Origin: Poriferisodalis sp963663635 | GTDB lineage: Bacteria; Actinomycetota; Acidimicrobiia; Acidimicrobiales; Poriferisodalaceae | Direction of reading: 5' to 3' | DNA length: 64,000 nucleotides | NCBI GenBank assembly: GCA_963663635.2 | Contig: CAXXMY010000009.1 | Span: 248,001 to 312,000 of the forward strand | Shown here: one piece after another, positions 23,948 to 34,800 of the stretch | How positions within the stretch are numbered: the first letter of the stretch is position 1 | How the letters are laid out: the number at the start of each line of letters is the position of its first letter | Translations under genes and position numbers: made by a program | Notes under the pieces: model-generated | The model's input: only the letters and a program-made list of their open reading frames with translations | Told to the model about the DNA's origin: nothing | The model's database searches: none

Positions 23948-26566
23948 GTGACGTTCTTGCTTCCTGGCCCGATTTCTGGCCCAACTGCTGACGGTTCCCC
24001 GGCAGCCAGTGCAAACCCGTATCGCTTGCCGCGCGACGTGCGGCCAGTGAGGTACGACCTTGTCATTGAACCCGACCTCGATGCCGCACGATTCGTGGGC
24101 GAGGTCAGCATCGAAGCGACGCTGTCGGTGCCAGTCGACAGCGTGACCATGAATGCCGCCGAGCTCGAGTGCTCCGATGCGACGCTGCGCCAAGGCGACG
24201 CGACCATCCCCGCCGAAATCTCGTTCGATCCGCAAACCGAGCGGATGACGCTGCGTCCCGCGGACGGAGCCCTGCTTCAGCCCGGCGACGTCCGCATCGA
24301 CTGCAAGTTCGCCGGCGAGCTGAACGACAAGCTCCGCGGCTTCTATCGATCGACGTTCGTCGACGACGCCGGTGAGACCCGCACCATCGCCACGACGCAG
24401 TTCGAGTCCACCAACGCGCGGCGCGCATTCCCGTGTTTCGACGAGCCCGACTTCAAGGCCGTGTTCGGCGTCACGATGATCGTGCCAACCGACCTCATGG
24501 CGATCAGCTGCGGCGAAGTTGTGTCATCCGAGCCGACGGCCGGCGGACGGCGGCGCGACACGTTCGCCGACACCATGGCGATGTCCACCTACCTGATGGC
24601 GTTCATCGTCGGCGACCTCGAAGCGACCCGCCCGATCGACGTGGGCGGGGTGCCGCTGCGGATCGTGCACGTGCGCGGCAAGTCGGCGCTGACCGGTTTC
24701 GGACTCGAGGCAGGAGCGTTCGCTCTGGCGTGGCTGGTCGAGTACTACGGCATCGACTACCCGGGCACCAAGATTGACCTCATCGCAGTGCCGGACTTCG
24801 CATTCGGCGCGATGGAGAACATGGGCGCCATCACATTCCGAGAGACGCTGCTGCTGGCGGATCCGGCCAAGGCGACCACGGCAGAACTGCTGCGCATCGT
24901 CGATGTCATCGCCCACGAGCTGGCGCACATGTGGTTCGGGAATCTTGTGACCATGGACTGGTGGAACGGCATCTGGCTGAAGGAGGCTTTCGCCACGTTC
25001 ATGCAGGTCACCACCACCGACGCCTTCCGGCCAGAGTGGCAGCGCTGGGATGAATTCTCGATCGAGCGCGGTGCGGCGTTCGACGTCGACGCGCTGAGCA
25101 CGACACGCCCGATCGAGTACGAGGTGGTCTCCCCCGAGGACGCCGAAGGCATGTACGACGTGCTGACGTACGAGAAGGGCGCCGCTGTCGTGCGAATGCT
25201 CGAGCAGTACCTGGGCGCTGAGCGGTTCGCGGCCGGGGTGCGGCACTACCTGAGGTCGCACAGCTACGGCAACGTCACAACGACCGATCTGTGGGACGCG
25301 CTCGAGGAATCGAGCGGTGAGCCGGTCCGGGCCGTCATGGACGGCTGGATTTTCCGGGGCGGCTACCCGATTCTCGCTGTCGAGATGCACTCCGCGGGTT
25401 TGGAGATCTCGCAGCATCGCTTCATGTATGGCGACAGCAGCGGCGAAGATGCAGCCGCAGATTCCAGCACGTGGAGCGTGCCGGTGATAGTGCGCGCTCG
25501 CATCGACGGCGAGACCGTCGAACGGCGGCTGCTGCTCGAGGGGCCATCGGCGCGACTCGACCTGGGTGGGCCGGTTGAGTGGGCGGTTGTCAACGCCGGC
25601 GGCCATGGCTATTACCGGGTGCGGTACAGCGGCGAGCTGCTGGCTCGCACTGCGCGCCAAGCGCTGGAAGTCATGGCGCCGATCGAGCGATACGGCCTGG
25701 TTGACGACACCTACGCGGCTGTGGTGGCTGGACATGCACCGGCCTCAGAATTCGTGCAGCTGGTCACCGATCTCGCCTCCGAGACCGATCTGCATGTCTG
25801 GCAGCGGATCATCTGGGGCTTGAAGGGGCTGCATGCGATCGCCGAGCCGGACGGTCGTGAAACCTTGGCTGTGCTCATTCGTGACCTGGCCACCACTGCG
25901 TTGGGAGTCCTGGGCTTCGAGCCCCGCTCCGACGAGTCGGATCTGGACCGCGAGCTGCGTGGGGTGCTCTTCGAAGGCGCCGGAGGACGCGGTCGAGACA
26001 GATTGGTTCGGGCCCGTGCCCGCGAGCTGTTCGACGCTGCCACCCAAGACGGCGGCGCCTTGGTCGAGCCGAACCTGGCCGCCGCGGCCGTGCAGGTTGC
26101 CGCGGCCTCCGGTGACGAGACCGACTACGAGCGCATGGTCGAGCTGTACCGGAGTGCGGACACGCCACAGAGCGAGCTGCGCTACCTCCAAGCGCTGCTG
26201 CAGTTCGACAGCCGCGACCTGTTCGAACGGACGCTCGAACTGTTCGCCACCGAGGTGCGCACTCAGAATGCGCCCTACCTGTTGAGCGCAGCGATGACCC
26301 ACCTCGACTGGGGCTTCGTCGCCTGGGAATTCGTGCGAGGTCAGTGGGACGATCTCATCGAGCGCTTTCCTCAGAACTCGATCGCTCGCATGGCAGGCGG
26401 AGTGCGCGGGCTGTCCACCAGGGGCCTCGCCACCGAGGTCGAAGCATTCTTCACCGATCACGTGGTGCCTCAGGGAGCGCTCACTGTGGCTCAGCATCTG
26501 GAGAAGATGTGGGTGAACGTGAGGCTGCGCGAACGCGAGGGTGCGCGCCTCGGACTGGCCACATGA
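23948..26566 (+). CDS. pepN: M1-family aminopeptidase N
   Basis: This 872-residue zinc aminopeptidase removes N-terminal residues from peptides in the cytoplasm. The exopeptidase motif is GAMEN (in FAFGAMENMGAITFRE, about residue 287). The zinc motif is HELAH (322-326), with the third ligand E in WLKEAFATF about 19 residues on. A C-terminal ERAP1-like helical domain follows. The GTG at 23948 is chosen because it lies ~25 residues before the conserved NPYRLPRDVRPVRYDLVIEPDL. There is no clear Shine-Dalgarno; a TAGTGT eight bases or so upstream could be a -10 box of a nearly leaderless transcript. Neighbours offer no functional link. Confidence 0.95.
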   Translation: MTFLLPGPISGPTADGSPAASANPYRLPRDVRPVRYDLVIEPDLDAARFVGEVSIEATLSVPVDSVTMNAAELECSDATLRQGDATIPAEISFDPQTERMTLRPADGALLQPGDVRIDCKFAGELNDKLRGFYRSTFVDDAGETRTIATTQFESTNARRAFPCFDEPDFKAVFGVTMIVPTDLMAISCGEVVSSEPTAGGRRRDTFADTMAMSTYLMAFIVGDLEATRPIDVGGVPLRIVHVRGKSALTGFGLEAGAFALAWLVEYYGIDYPGTKIDLIAVPDFAFGAMENMGAITFRETLLLADPAKATTAELLRIVDVIAHELAHMWFGNLVTMDWWNGIWLKEAFATFMQVTTTDAFRPEWQRWDEFSIERGAAFDVDALSTTRPIEYEVVSPEDAEGMYDVLTYEKGAAVVRMLEQYLGAERFAAGVRHYLRSHSYGNVTTTDLWDALEESSGEPVRAVMDGWIFRGGYPILAVEMHSAGLEISQHRFMYGDSSGEDAAADSSTWSVPVIVRARIDGETVERRLLLEGPSARLDLGGPVEWAVVNAGGHGYYRVRYSGELLARTARQALEVMAPIERYGLVDDTYAAVVAGHAPASEFVQLVTDLASETDLHVWQRIIWGLKGLHAIAEPDGRETLAVLIRDLATTALGVLGFEPRSDESDLDRELRGVLFEGAGGRGRDRLVRARARELFDAATQDGGALVEPNLAAAAVQVAAASGDETDYERMVELYRSADTPQSELRYLQALLQFDSRDLFERTLELFATEVRTQNAPYLLSAAMTHLDWGFVAWEFVRGQWDDLIERFPQNSIARMAGGVRGLSTRGLATEVEAFFTDHVVPQGALTVAQHLEKMWVNVRLREREGARLGLAT

Positions 26567-26603
26567 GCATCGGCGGCACTGCCCGCAGCCGCGCAGGACG
26601 CTG

Positions 26604-26732
26604 ATGTTCGGGCGACCGCCACGCCGCCCGATGCGGGCAGGCGACGAAGCGTGGCTGTCCGTGCGAGCGATGATCGCCGCGGCCGCACTCGTCGTGGTGG
26701 TCGTCTACTGGGCGGTGGTCATCGTGGACTGA
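26604..26732 (+). CDS. Small single-span membrane protein
   Basis: A 42-residue frame has an arginine-rich N-terminus (MFGRPPRRPMRAGDEAWLS) and one hydrophobic span rich in Val and Ala (AMIAAAALVVVVVYWAVVIVD), ending at the protein's last residue. An AGGA lies five bases before the ATG. It sits in the 220-base gap between pepN and the convergent ctaG. I do not recognise a family. The charge pattern suggests an N-in orientation. Confidence is moderate because of its length. Confidence 0.5.
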   Translation: MFGRPPRRPMRAGDEAWLSVRAMIAAAALVVVVVYWAVVIVD

Positions 26733-26786
26733 GCCCCGCATCCGGGCTCGGCGGCGAATCGCTTGGTCGATGGTCCCGCGCGGGCG

Positions 26787-27677
26787 TCACGTCCCGGTTC
26801 GAGGATCAACCGATGGTGCCGGCCGCTGATCGCCATCTGAAGCACGAGACTCGTCGGACCAGCGCATCATCATGGCGATGATGGTCCCCCACACGATCGG
26901 AATTCCGCCCAGTTTCATGATGAGTCCCGCCATCTGCTGGTCCGTAGCGGCATCGAGGCCATGGAACCTCGGTGCCAACTCGTACGTGGCGTACAACGGA
27001 AACCCTGCGAACGTCAGGAATCCAGCTGGAACGGCGGGCACCACGCCCAGCGCGAGGAACAGATAGACCATCTTGGCGGGATAGCTGCGAAGCCGATGTT
27101 CGGCCAGTGGCGAACAGATCGGAAGCCACACCAATACGCCCGACACGAGCCAAATCAGGTCCATGACGAATGACCCGAACTGGTTCGCTCGCAGGTTGTC
27201 GACGGCCCACGGCGAATGCGTTGCGACCAGGCACACGTTGAAGACAACGCCCGCAGCGACCGGCTTCGTCAGGCGGGTCACGATGCGGTACATGCGCAGC
27301 CGGGCGAGTATGCGGCGGGCCATCGGCTCGGGCGTTCCCAAGATGAGCAGCGGTGCCGCCACCAGCGTGTACAGCATGAACTGGAGCATGTGCGCAGAGG
27401 CCAGATAGCTGGCACCGAGCAGGCCCAACGGCCAGTCCGACGCGATCCAGAACGCCGCGACTCCCGCCAGGAACAGCCACGTCTGGCGCCGCTGCGCGGC
27501 CAACGCTTCCGAGCCCGAACGCATGCCGACTCCACCGTGAGGTTGCCGAGCCCGTCCCCGGCGGCGCCGTGCGACGAGGTACGGCACGGCGATGGCCAAC
27601 GACATCAGCCAGACGCCCGGGTACGCACGCCACGCCCACGACCACGGCACTTCGATGGTCGAGCACCAGAACCGCAT
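26787..27677 (-). CDS. ctaG: Cytochrome c oxidase assembly protein, CtaG/caa3 family
   Basis: This 296-residue polytopic membrane protein belongs to the caa3_CtaG family (distinct from the Cox11 CtaG), which helps assemble copper-containing cytochrome oxidase. It has about seven membrane segments. Family features include WIASDWPLGLLGASYLASAHMLQFMLYTLVAAPLLILGTP, HSPWAVDNL, and the C-terminal LMKLGGIPIVWGTIIAM-like segment before a polar tail. Histidines in SAHMLQ and ATHSPW may contact copper. It begins nine bases after the stop of the SCO-like copper chaperone gene, so the two form an operon with a shared role in copper delivery. Confidence 0.92.
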   Translation of the reverse strand: MRFWCSTIEVPWSWAWRAYPGVWLMSLAIAVPYLVARRRRGRARQPHGGVGMRSGSEALAAQRRQTWLFLAGVAAFWIASDWPLGLLGASYLASAHMLQFMLYTLVAAPLLILGTPEPMARRILARLRMYRIVTRLTKPVAAGVVFNVCLVATHSPWAVDNLRANQFGSFVMDLIWLVSGVLVWLPICSPLAEHRLRSYPAKMVYLFLALGVVPAVPAGFLTFAGFPLYATYELAPRFHGLDAATDQQMAGLIMKLGGIPIVWGTIIAMMMRWSDESRASDGDQRPAPSVDPRTGT

Positions 27678-27686
27678 CAGGCTGCC

Positions 27687-28385
27687 CTAGAGGCCGGCGT
27701 CTTTGGGCGCGTCGGGCTCGATGCCCGCCAGGATCGGCAGATCGTGGTCGAACTGGCTCTGACGCGTCGGGTGGGGGTACTGCACATAGCCGTAGCCGTT
27801 CGGGGCGTACGCAAACACCCGGGCGTCGTGCGCGATGTCGTAGTCGACATCGCCGTGGCCGACGTCCATACTGTCATACATATCCATGGTGTCATCGCTG
27901 TGCGCCATGTCGCTCACTGTCGTGGTCGTTTCGAAAACTTTGATCGACGCCAGTGCTCCCAGCACGTTCTGCAACTCGGTGAGCTGCTGCTCGCTGCGGG
28001 GTATGAGTCCAATAAAATCAGCGCTGAACTGATCGAGGTAGGCGCGCAGTACTTCGGGCGTGTCCCGGTCGGGATCGACGGTGACCGCCAGGACCTCCAC
28101 ATTCTTCGGAGCGCCGGGGCGCCGCAGGACGCTGCTCAGCTGGGCCAATTGAACGCCGCAGATATCCGGGCAGTTGGTGAACATCTGGTACACGAGGCGC
28201 ACCTGACCCTCGGTGTCGGCCGCCAGGTCGAAGTCGTTGCCCTCGGTATCGGCGAGCACCATCTGAGGGACTTGTCGCAGTTGCGCTTCGGGCACCGTGA
28301 GGCCCTCGTAGCGCGAATCGGCGTCGCCAGCCGAGCAGGCCCCGAGGACCACAGCGACCGCGATGGGCAGCGCTCTCAGCTTCAC
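27687..28385 (-). CDS. SCO1/SenC-family copper chaperone lipoprotein
   Basis: SCO proteins deliver copper to the CuA site of cytochrome c oxidase. The GTG at 28385 gives a tidy lipoprotein signal, MKLRALPIAVAVVLGAC, with the lipobox LGAC. A GTG eight codons earlier is also open. The copper-binding CxxxC is in VYQMFTNCPDICGVQLAQL, followed by the family's VTVDPDRDTPEVLRAYL and, near the C-terminus, a histidine in FDHDLPIL. A Met/His/Asp-rich insertion (HSDDTMDMYDSMDVGHGD) before the C-terminal part could be an extra metal-binding patch. The protein should be anchored outside the membrane. It is the last core gene before the proposed genomic island, whose left end lies about 70 bases upstream. 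Confidence 0.92.
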   Translation of the reverse strand: MKLRALPIAVAVVLGACSAGDADSRYEGLTVPEAQLRQVPQMVLADTEGNDFDLAADTEGQVRLVYQMFTNCPDICGVQLAQLSSVLRRPGAPKNVEVLAVTVDPDRDTPEVLRAYLDQFSADFIGLIPRSEQQLTELQNVLGALASIKVFETTTTVSDMAHSDDTMDMYDSMDVGHGDVDYDIAHDARVFAYAPNGYGYVQYPHPTRQSQFDHDLPILAGIEPDAPKDAGL

Positions 28386-28454
28386 CGGTGTGCCGCAGTT
28401 GCGCCACACGATCTAGCGGCTGCGATGGGCTTACTCGCGCATCTCTGACTGTCG

Positions 28455-28470
28455 GTGGAGGTGAGGAGAA
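28455..28470 (+). other. Candidate left attachment site (copy of tRNA-Ala 3' end)
   Basis: GTGGAGGTGAGGAGAA matches 15 of 16 bases of GTGGAGGTGAGGGGAA at 54747-54762, which is the 3' end (T-loop to discriminator base) of the tRNA-Ala gene. Both copies have the same orientation, as needed for a direct-repeat att pair. GTTCCC motifs at 28507 and 28543, on the island side, resemble the repeats beside the integrase. Confidence 0.55.
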
Positions 28471-28700
28471 ATGGTAGGTACAGGTCAGGGGTCATTTCTG
28501 CTGTTGGTTCCCTTTCGGTTACCTAGATCGGCTCGGGGTTCGGTTCCCACGACGCGTGCGAACGGCCCAACGCGTGGCGCGGCGTGCCGCCTGGTGCCCC
28601 AGCATTCTGCCCCGCCGGAAAGTGTGTGACGTCGAGACCCCCACATCGGTACCTCGAGGGTGTCGAGAAACCGGCGGTGCCATCACGGGCGAGGCGAGTA
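28471..28700. other. Non-coding left margin of the island
   Basis: No convincing gene is present. The stretch holds two GTTCCC motifs (28507-28512 within GTTCCCTTTCGG, and 28543-28548) similar to those between the integrase gene and the tRNA. They could be integrase arm-type sites. The rest has no codon structure on either strand. Confidence 0.4.
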
Positions 28701-28800
28701 ATGATATTCACGGTTATGACGGGCAGGGTGACATGACCAGCCCGCGCGCCGCTGACCACAAGATCGAGTGTCCGGCAGACCCTCGGCGGATCCGGGCTCA
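28701..28800 (-). repeat. Intergenic surface-gene module, copy 1 (incomplete)
   Basis: This copy holds the conserved block that follows each CWB2 gene (28735-28800, ending at the frame-corrected stop of gene A) and the AT-rich box (28701-28720, minus strand TCATAACCGTGAATATCAT). The leader with AGGAGG, present in the other copies, is missing; the sequence to the left is unrelated. It looks like the intergenic module of a vanished upstream-facing neighbour, cut at the island edge. Confidence 0.75.
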
Positions 28801-28879
28801 GGAGTCGGCGAGGATGCGGCGTGCGGCGCGTGCGGCGGTGTCGGTGCGGGTGCTGCCGGTGATGCGCCGAACTCTCACA

Positions 28880-31800
28880 TCAGCAGATGCGGCGTCGGTG
28901 ACGGCTTGGCGCACCTCGTTGGCGACCGCAGCAGTGCCGCCCACGATGATGACCTCGGCGGGCCGGTAGTCGCGGATCAGCGCCGCTGTCGGCGGCGGGC
29001 AGCGCCGCCTGGGAGGTGTACGCGACCGCCGAGTTCCCAGTGGCCGCTGCCAGAGCAGCCGCGACGCCCACATCGGGCGGCGACCAGCCGTTCGCGATCA
29101 CCAAAGTGACACCCTCAGGCGCCCCCGCGGGGCTGCCCAGCACCCGCCGCGCTGCCTGGGCGGCTGTGTCGACACGATCAGCGCCGGTCAGCCGCGACAC
29201 ACTCGCCCCGGTCCCCGCGACGATCGCGTCGAACACCCCAGCGCTGATCGCCGCAGTGCCCCCGACCAGGATCACCCGCGCCACGTCGTAGTCGCCCAGC
29301 AGCGCCGCTGAGGCCTCAGGCAAACTGTCGCGCTGGGTGTACACCACCGCGGAGCGGCCGCTGCGCGCCGCCAGAGCAGCCGCCGCGCCGATGTCGGGCG
29401 GCGACCAGCCGTTGGCCACCACCAAAGTGACCCGGCCGGCCCGAGCCGGATCGCCCAGGATGCGCCGAGCCGCGCCGGCCGCCGTCGCGACGCGATCCTC
29501 GCCGGTGACCCGCGAGATCCCCGACTCAGGAGACGCCGCACGCATCTGAGCACGCACATCAAACGACACCGCCGCAGTGCCCCCCACAATCACAATCTCA
29601 GCAGGCAACGCCTCGCGCAACAGCTCCCCAGTCGCCGCGGACAGCACATCCCCCGCCGTATACACCACCACCGCGCCATCAACACGCGCCGACAACACCG
29701 ACGCCACCCCCACATCAGCCGCACTCCACCCATTCGCCACCACGAAGGTCGCAACACCCACATCCAAACCGCCACCACCGCCGCCACCGCCGCCACCGCT
29801 GCTGCCGCCGCCGCTGCTGCTGCCGCCGCCCGTGCCGGTCCCGGTGCCGGTGGTCCCGGCGCGATCGATAGTGATGGTGTAGGCGCGGATGCCGTCCACC
29901 GCGATGTCAATGGTGTTGGAACCCTCGACCAGGTCCACCGTGTGGTGGTTGCTGTCCCTGGTGGTCACAAGCGACGGGTCGTCGACCGTGACCGTGACCG
30001 CCGCGTCGCTCACTGTGGTGACCGTCACCCTGTCCACCGAGTAGGGCACGTTGACGGTGTAGGCGCAGGTGCCGGGGTTGAACACCGGCGACAGCTCGCC
30101 CGGGCTGATCGCCAACTCCTTCAGCCGCGTGGTCTCGCCGGCCCGTGTCACCGTCACCGTATAGGTCTCGGTGGTCGTGCCGTCCTGGGCCGTGACCACG
30201 ATGGTGATCACGTTTGAACCCAGGTGCGGGACGCTCACCAGGTGGCCGTCGCCGCTGGTCACAAGCGTCCCGTCCACGGTGATCATCGCCTCTTCGTGGC
30301 TGGCCGTGAGCGTCACCATCACCGAGGTATCCACGCAGAACACGTCGACCATGTGGGTGATGTCGGCCGAGGGGTTGCGTACTGACAGACCTCCCGGGTT
30401 GATGTCCAGATAGCTCAGCGTCGCATCCGAGGACTCCGCCCGGGTCACCGTCACCGCATAGGTCTGGGTCGTGCCGTTCTCGGCCGCCACCACCACGCGA
30501 ATCACGTTGGACCCCACGTCCAAGTCAATCGTGTAGTAGATGCCGCTGGGAGGCACAGTCGTTCCGTCGACCGTGACCGTGACCGTCGCGTTGTCCTCGC
30601 GCACCTCGGGCGTCACCGTCACCGATTCCACCAAGTTGCCCACCGTGGCCGTGTAAGTGTCGCGGCCGGCGTCGAACGTGGGCGACAGGTCGCCGTCGCT
30701 GATGTCCAGATAGCTCAGCGTCGCATCCGAGGACTCCGCCCGGGTCAACGTCACCGCATAGGTCTGGGTCGTGCCGTCGTGGGCCGTCACCAAGATAGTG
30801 ATCACGTTGGGACCCACGTCCAGATTGCGAACCGTGTAGTCGCTGTCGTTGCTGGCCACAGACGCTCCGCCGACCGTGACCGTGACCGTCGCGTTGTCCT
30901 CGCTCACCGTGGGCGTCACCGTCACCGAGGTCGCCGAATTGTCCACCCTGGCGGTGTAAACGTCCTTGTTGGGGGCGAACCTGGGCGACAGGATGCCCTC
31001 GCTGATGACCAGACCGCTCAGCGTCGCATCCGAGGACTCCGCCCGGGTCACCGTCACCGCATAGGTCCGGGTGGCCTGGCCGTCCTCGGCCGTCACCACG
31101 ATGAAGATCTCGTTGCGCTCCACTGCCAGGCTGATCCTGTGGGCGCGGCCGCTGGCCACGGTGCTTCCGTCCACGGTGATCGTCGCGCCACCTTGGTTGG
31201 CCGTGGGCGTCACCGTCACCGAGGTGACAACGTTGCCCACCATGGCGGTGTAGGCGAGGTCGCCCGGGTGGAACACGGGCGACAGGCGGCCCGGGTTGAT
31301 GTCCAGATCGCTCAGCGTCGCATCCTCGGACCCCGCCCGGGTCACTCTCACCGTGTAGGTCTGGGTCGTGCGGTCCTGGGCCGTCACCACGATGGTGATC
31401 ACGTTGGACCCCACGACCAGGCTGACCGAGCGGCCCCCGCTGGTCGCGCTGCCTCCGTTCACCGTGACCGTCGCGCTGTTCGCAACGGTGGGCGTCACCG
31501 TCACCGCGGTCACCCCGTTGTCCACCATGGCGGTGTAGGCGAACTCGCCCGAGTCGAACACGGGCAACAGGGAGCCCCCGCTGATGGTCAGACCGCTCAG
31601 CCCCGCGTCCGAGTCGGCCGCCCCCCGGCTCACCGTCACCGTGTAGGTCTCGGTGGTCGTGCCGTCCTGGGCCGTCACCACGATGGTGATCACGTTGGAC
31701 CCCACGACCAGGCTGACCGAGCGGCCCCCGCTGGTCCAAGCGACCCCGTTGACCGTGACCATCGCGTTGTTCTCGCTCACCTCGGGCGTCACCGTCACCG

Positions 31801-34800
31801 AGGTCACCCCGTTGTCCACCATGGTGGCGGTGTACTCGAGGTCGTCCGAGTAGAAACCGGGCGACAGGCCGCCCGGGTTGATGGTCAGATCGCTCAGCGT
31901 CGCATCCGAGGACTCCGCCCGGGTCACCGTCACCGTATAGGTCTGGGTCGTGCCGTCCTGGGCCGTCACCACCACGCGAATCACGTTGGGACCCACGTCC
32001 AAGTCAAACGTGTAGTTGCTGCCGCGGGTCACAGGCGTGTCGTTGACCGTGACCGTCGCGTCGTCGTGGGTGACCGTGGGCGTCACCGTCACGTCCTCTA
32101 CCAAGTTGCCCACGTCGACGTCGTAGCTGGATTCGCTCGGGTCGAACACTGGAAACAGGTCGCCGTCGCTGATGACCAGACCCCTCAGCGTCGCATCCGA
32201 GGACTCCGCCCGGGTCAACGTCACCGCATAGGTCTGGGTCGTGCCGTCGTGGGCCGTCACCAAGATAGTGATCACGTTGGGACCCACGTCCAGATTGCGA
32301 ACCGTGTAGTCGCTGTCGTTGCTGGCCACAGACGCTCCGTCGACCGTGACCGTGACCGTCGCGTTGTCCTCGCTCACCGTGGGCGTCACCGTCACCGAGG
32401 TCGCCGAATTGTCCACCCTGGCCGTGTAGTCGACGGTGCTGGAGGCGAACGTGGGCGACAGGCGGCCGGGGCTGATGGCCAACCCGCTCAGCGTCGCGTT
32501 CGAGGACTCCGCCCGGGTCACCGTCACCGCATAGGTCTGGGTCGTGCCGTCCTGGGCCGTCACCACCACGCGAATCTCGTTGGAACCCACGTCCAGGCTG
32601 ACCGTGTGGCCCCTGCCGCTGGTCACAGGCGTCTCGTTGACCGTGACCGTCGCGTCGGCGTGGGTAACCGTGGACGTCACCTCCACGTCCTCTACCAAGT
32701 TGCCCACGTCGACGTAGTAGCTGGATTCGCTCGGGTCGAACTCTGGATCCAGGACGCCGTCGCTGACGGCCAGACCGCTCAACGTCGCGACTGCGGAGGC
32801 CTCCCGAGTCAACGTCACCGTATAGCCCCGGGTCGTGCCGTCCTGGGCCTCCACCACCACCCTGATCACGTTGACACCCACCTCCAAGTCCACCGTTTTG
32901 GGATTGCCGCTTTCCACCTCTATTTTGTCGACGGTGATCGTCGCCTCTTCGTCGGCGGCCGTGGGCGTCACCATCACCTCTTCCACCAAATTGCCCACCC
33001 CGCCGGTGTAGGCGACGGTGTCAGGGTCGAAAGGCAGGCCGAGCGGACTGTTGTCCGACAAGCTGACGGCCAGACCGCTCAACGTCGCATCCGAGGACTT
33101 GGGCCGGATCACGTTCACCGTGTAGCTCCGAGAGCGCCGGTGCGGGACCGTCACCTCGACGTTGACGATGTTGACACCCACCTCCAAGTCAAGCTCGTAT
33201 TCATTGGAGCCATTTCCGTGGAAACTATTGACGCTGGGGCTATTGGCGCTGGGGCTATTGGCGCTGGGGACCACAGGATCCACAGGATCTCCGTCGACCG
33301 TGACCGTGAACGTCGCGTCGCTCTCGCGCGCCTCGGGCCTCACCCTCACGGTCTTCGTCTTGTTGTCCACCCTCGCGGTGTATGTGGAGGTGCAGAAGTC
33401 GAAGTCCGTCGACAGGGCGTCCGTGCCGATAGCCAACTGCTCGAGAGCGGGCCCGAGATCGTAGGCGAAGAGCCTTTGGTCGCCCAGAGTGAAGTCCGCC
33501 ACCCACATGGTGTCGCAATCGGACCATGCGCCCCAAGCGCCCCAAAAATTCTCATCGGCGTCGAGCAGCTCGAAGTCCCTGCCGGGGTCCCGCCCGCCCA
33601 CGCCCGCGTCGCCGTCGACGTCTACGACCAGCGAGTAGGCGAAGAGCTTCTGTTCATACTGGTCCGCCACCCACATTGTCGTGCCGTCGGACCAGATGCC
33701 GCTGGCACCGTGGTTGGCAGAGGCCAGGTCGAACTCCTTGGTTGGGTCCAGCACGCCGCCGCTCGGAGTACCGTCAGGCAGCGTGGTACCGTCAGGCAGC
33801 GTGTAGGCGTAGACCCAGTCGAACTGTATTTGCTCGAGACCGTATTTGCCGTCCGCCACCCACATTGTCGTGCCGTCGGACCAGATGCCCCTCACATGGA
33901 GGCTGCTGGAGCCAAAGTAGCTGTGCAGGTCGAACTCCCTGGTTACGTCCCGCTCGCCATCGGACAGCGTGTAGGCGAAGACCTTTTCGTCTTCACCATC
34001 GTCGGCCACCCAGATGGTCGTGCCGTCGGACCAGATGCCCGTGGCGTCGCCATTGTCGACGTGCAGGCCGACATCCCTGTCGGCGTCCGGCTCGCCGCTG
34101 TCCAGCGTGTAGGCGAAGAGCTTGTCGGCAATAGTGTCGGCCACCCAGATGGTCGTGCCGTCGGACCAGACGCCCCTAGGGACGGTGTTGCCGGCGGCAA
34201 GGCCGAACTCCGCCCGGTTCACTTCCACGATGTATTCCCAGGTCACGCCGCCGGCCGCTACCTCGATTCGGATCACGTTGGAACCCACGTTGAGGCCACT
34301 CACCGTGTGGTACATGTCGCCGTCTGGGGTAGTGCCGGTGTCAACATCCGCTCCGTTGTTGACCGTCACCGTGACCGTTGCGGTGCTATCGAAAACCGTG
34401 GGCGTCACCGTCACCGAGACCGCCGAATCCTTCACGTAGGCCACTCTGGCGGTGTAGGCGTAGAGGTCGGGGTCGAACCTGGGCGACAGGACGGCTGGGG
34501 AAGGCAAGCCGTTGTTGATGGTGCTGCTGATGGTCAAGCCGCTCAGCCCCGCACCCAAGTATTCCGGAAGATCGAAGGCGGCGAGCCTGCGATGAGCCTG
34601 GTTCTCCCGGTCCGCCACCCAGATGGTCGTGCCGTTTGACCAGATGCCCCTGGGGTTGTAAGTCTCGCCGCTCACGTCGAGATCCTGAGCGGCGAACCGC
34701 GCGCCGCCCAGCGTGTAGGCGTAGAGCTTGAGTTCAAACCAGTCCGCCACCCAGATGGTCTCGCCGTCGGACCAGACGCCCCGGGGGTCGCCATTGTCGG

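Noticed and set aside
24524..25735. Minus-strand open frame of 403 codons opposite pepN
   Set aside because: pepN carries GAMEN and HELAH on the plus strand; the opposite frame is a shadow.
30779..34639. Plus-strand open frame of 1286 codons antisense to surface gene A
   Set aside because: It is the complement of the repeated coding units; GC-rich repeats with few A/T-starting codons leave antisense frames open. The product is low-complexity (His/Arg/Gly-rich) and has no start signal.
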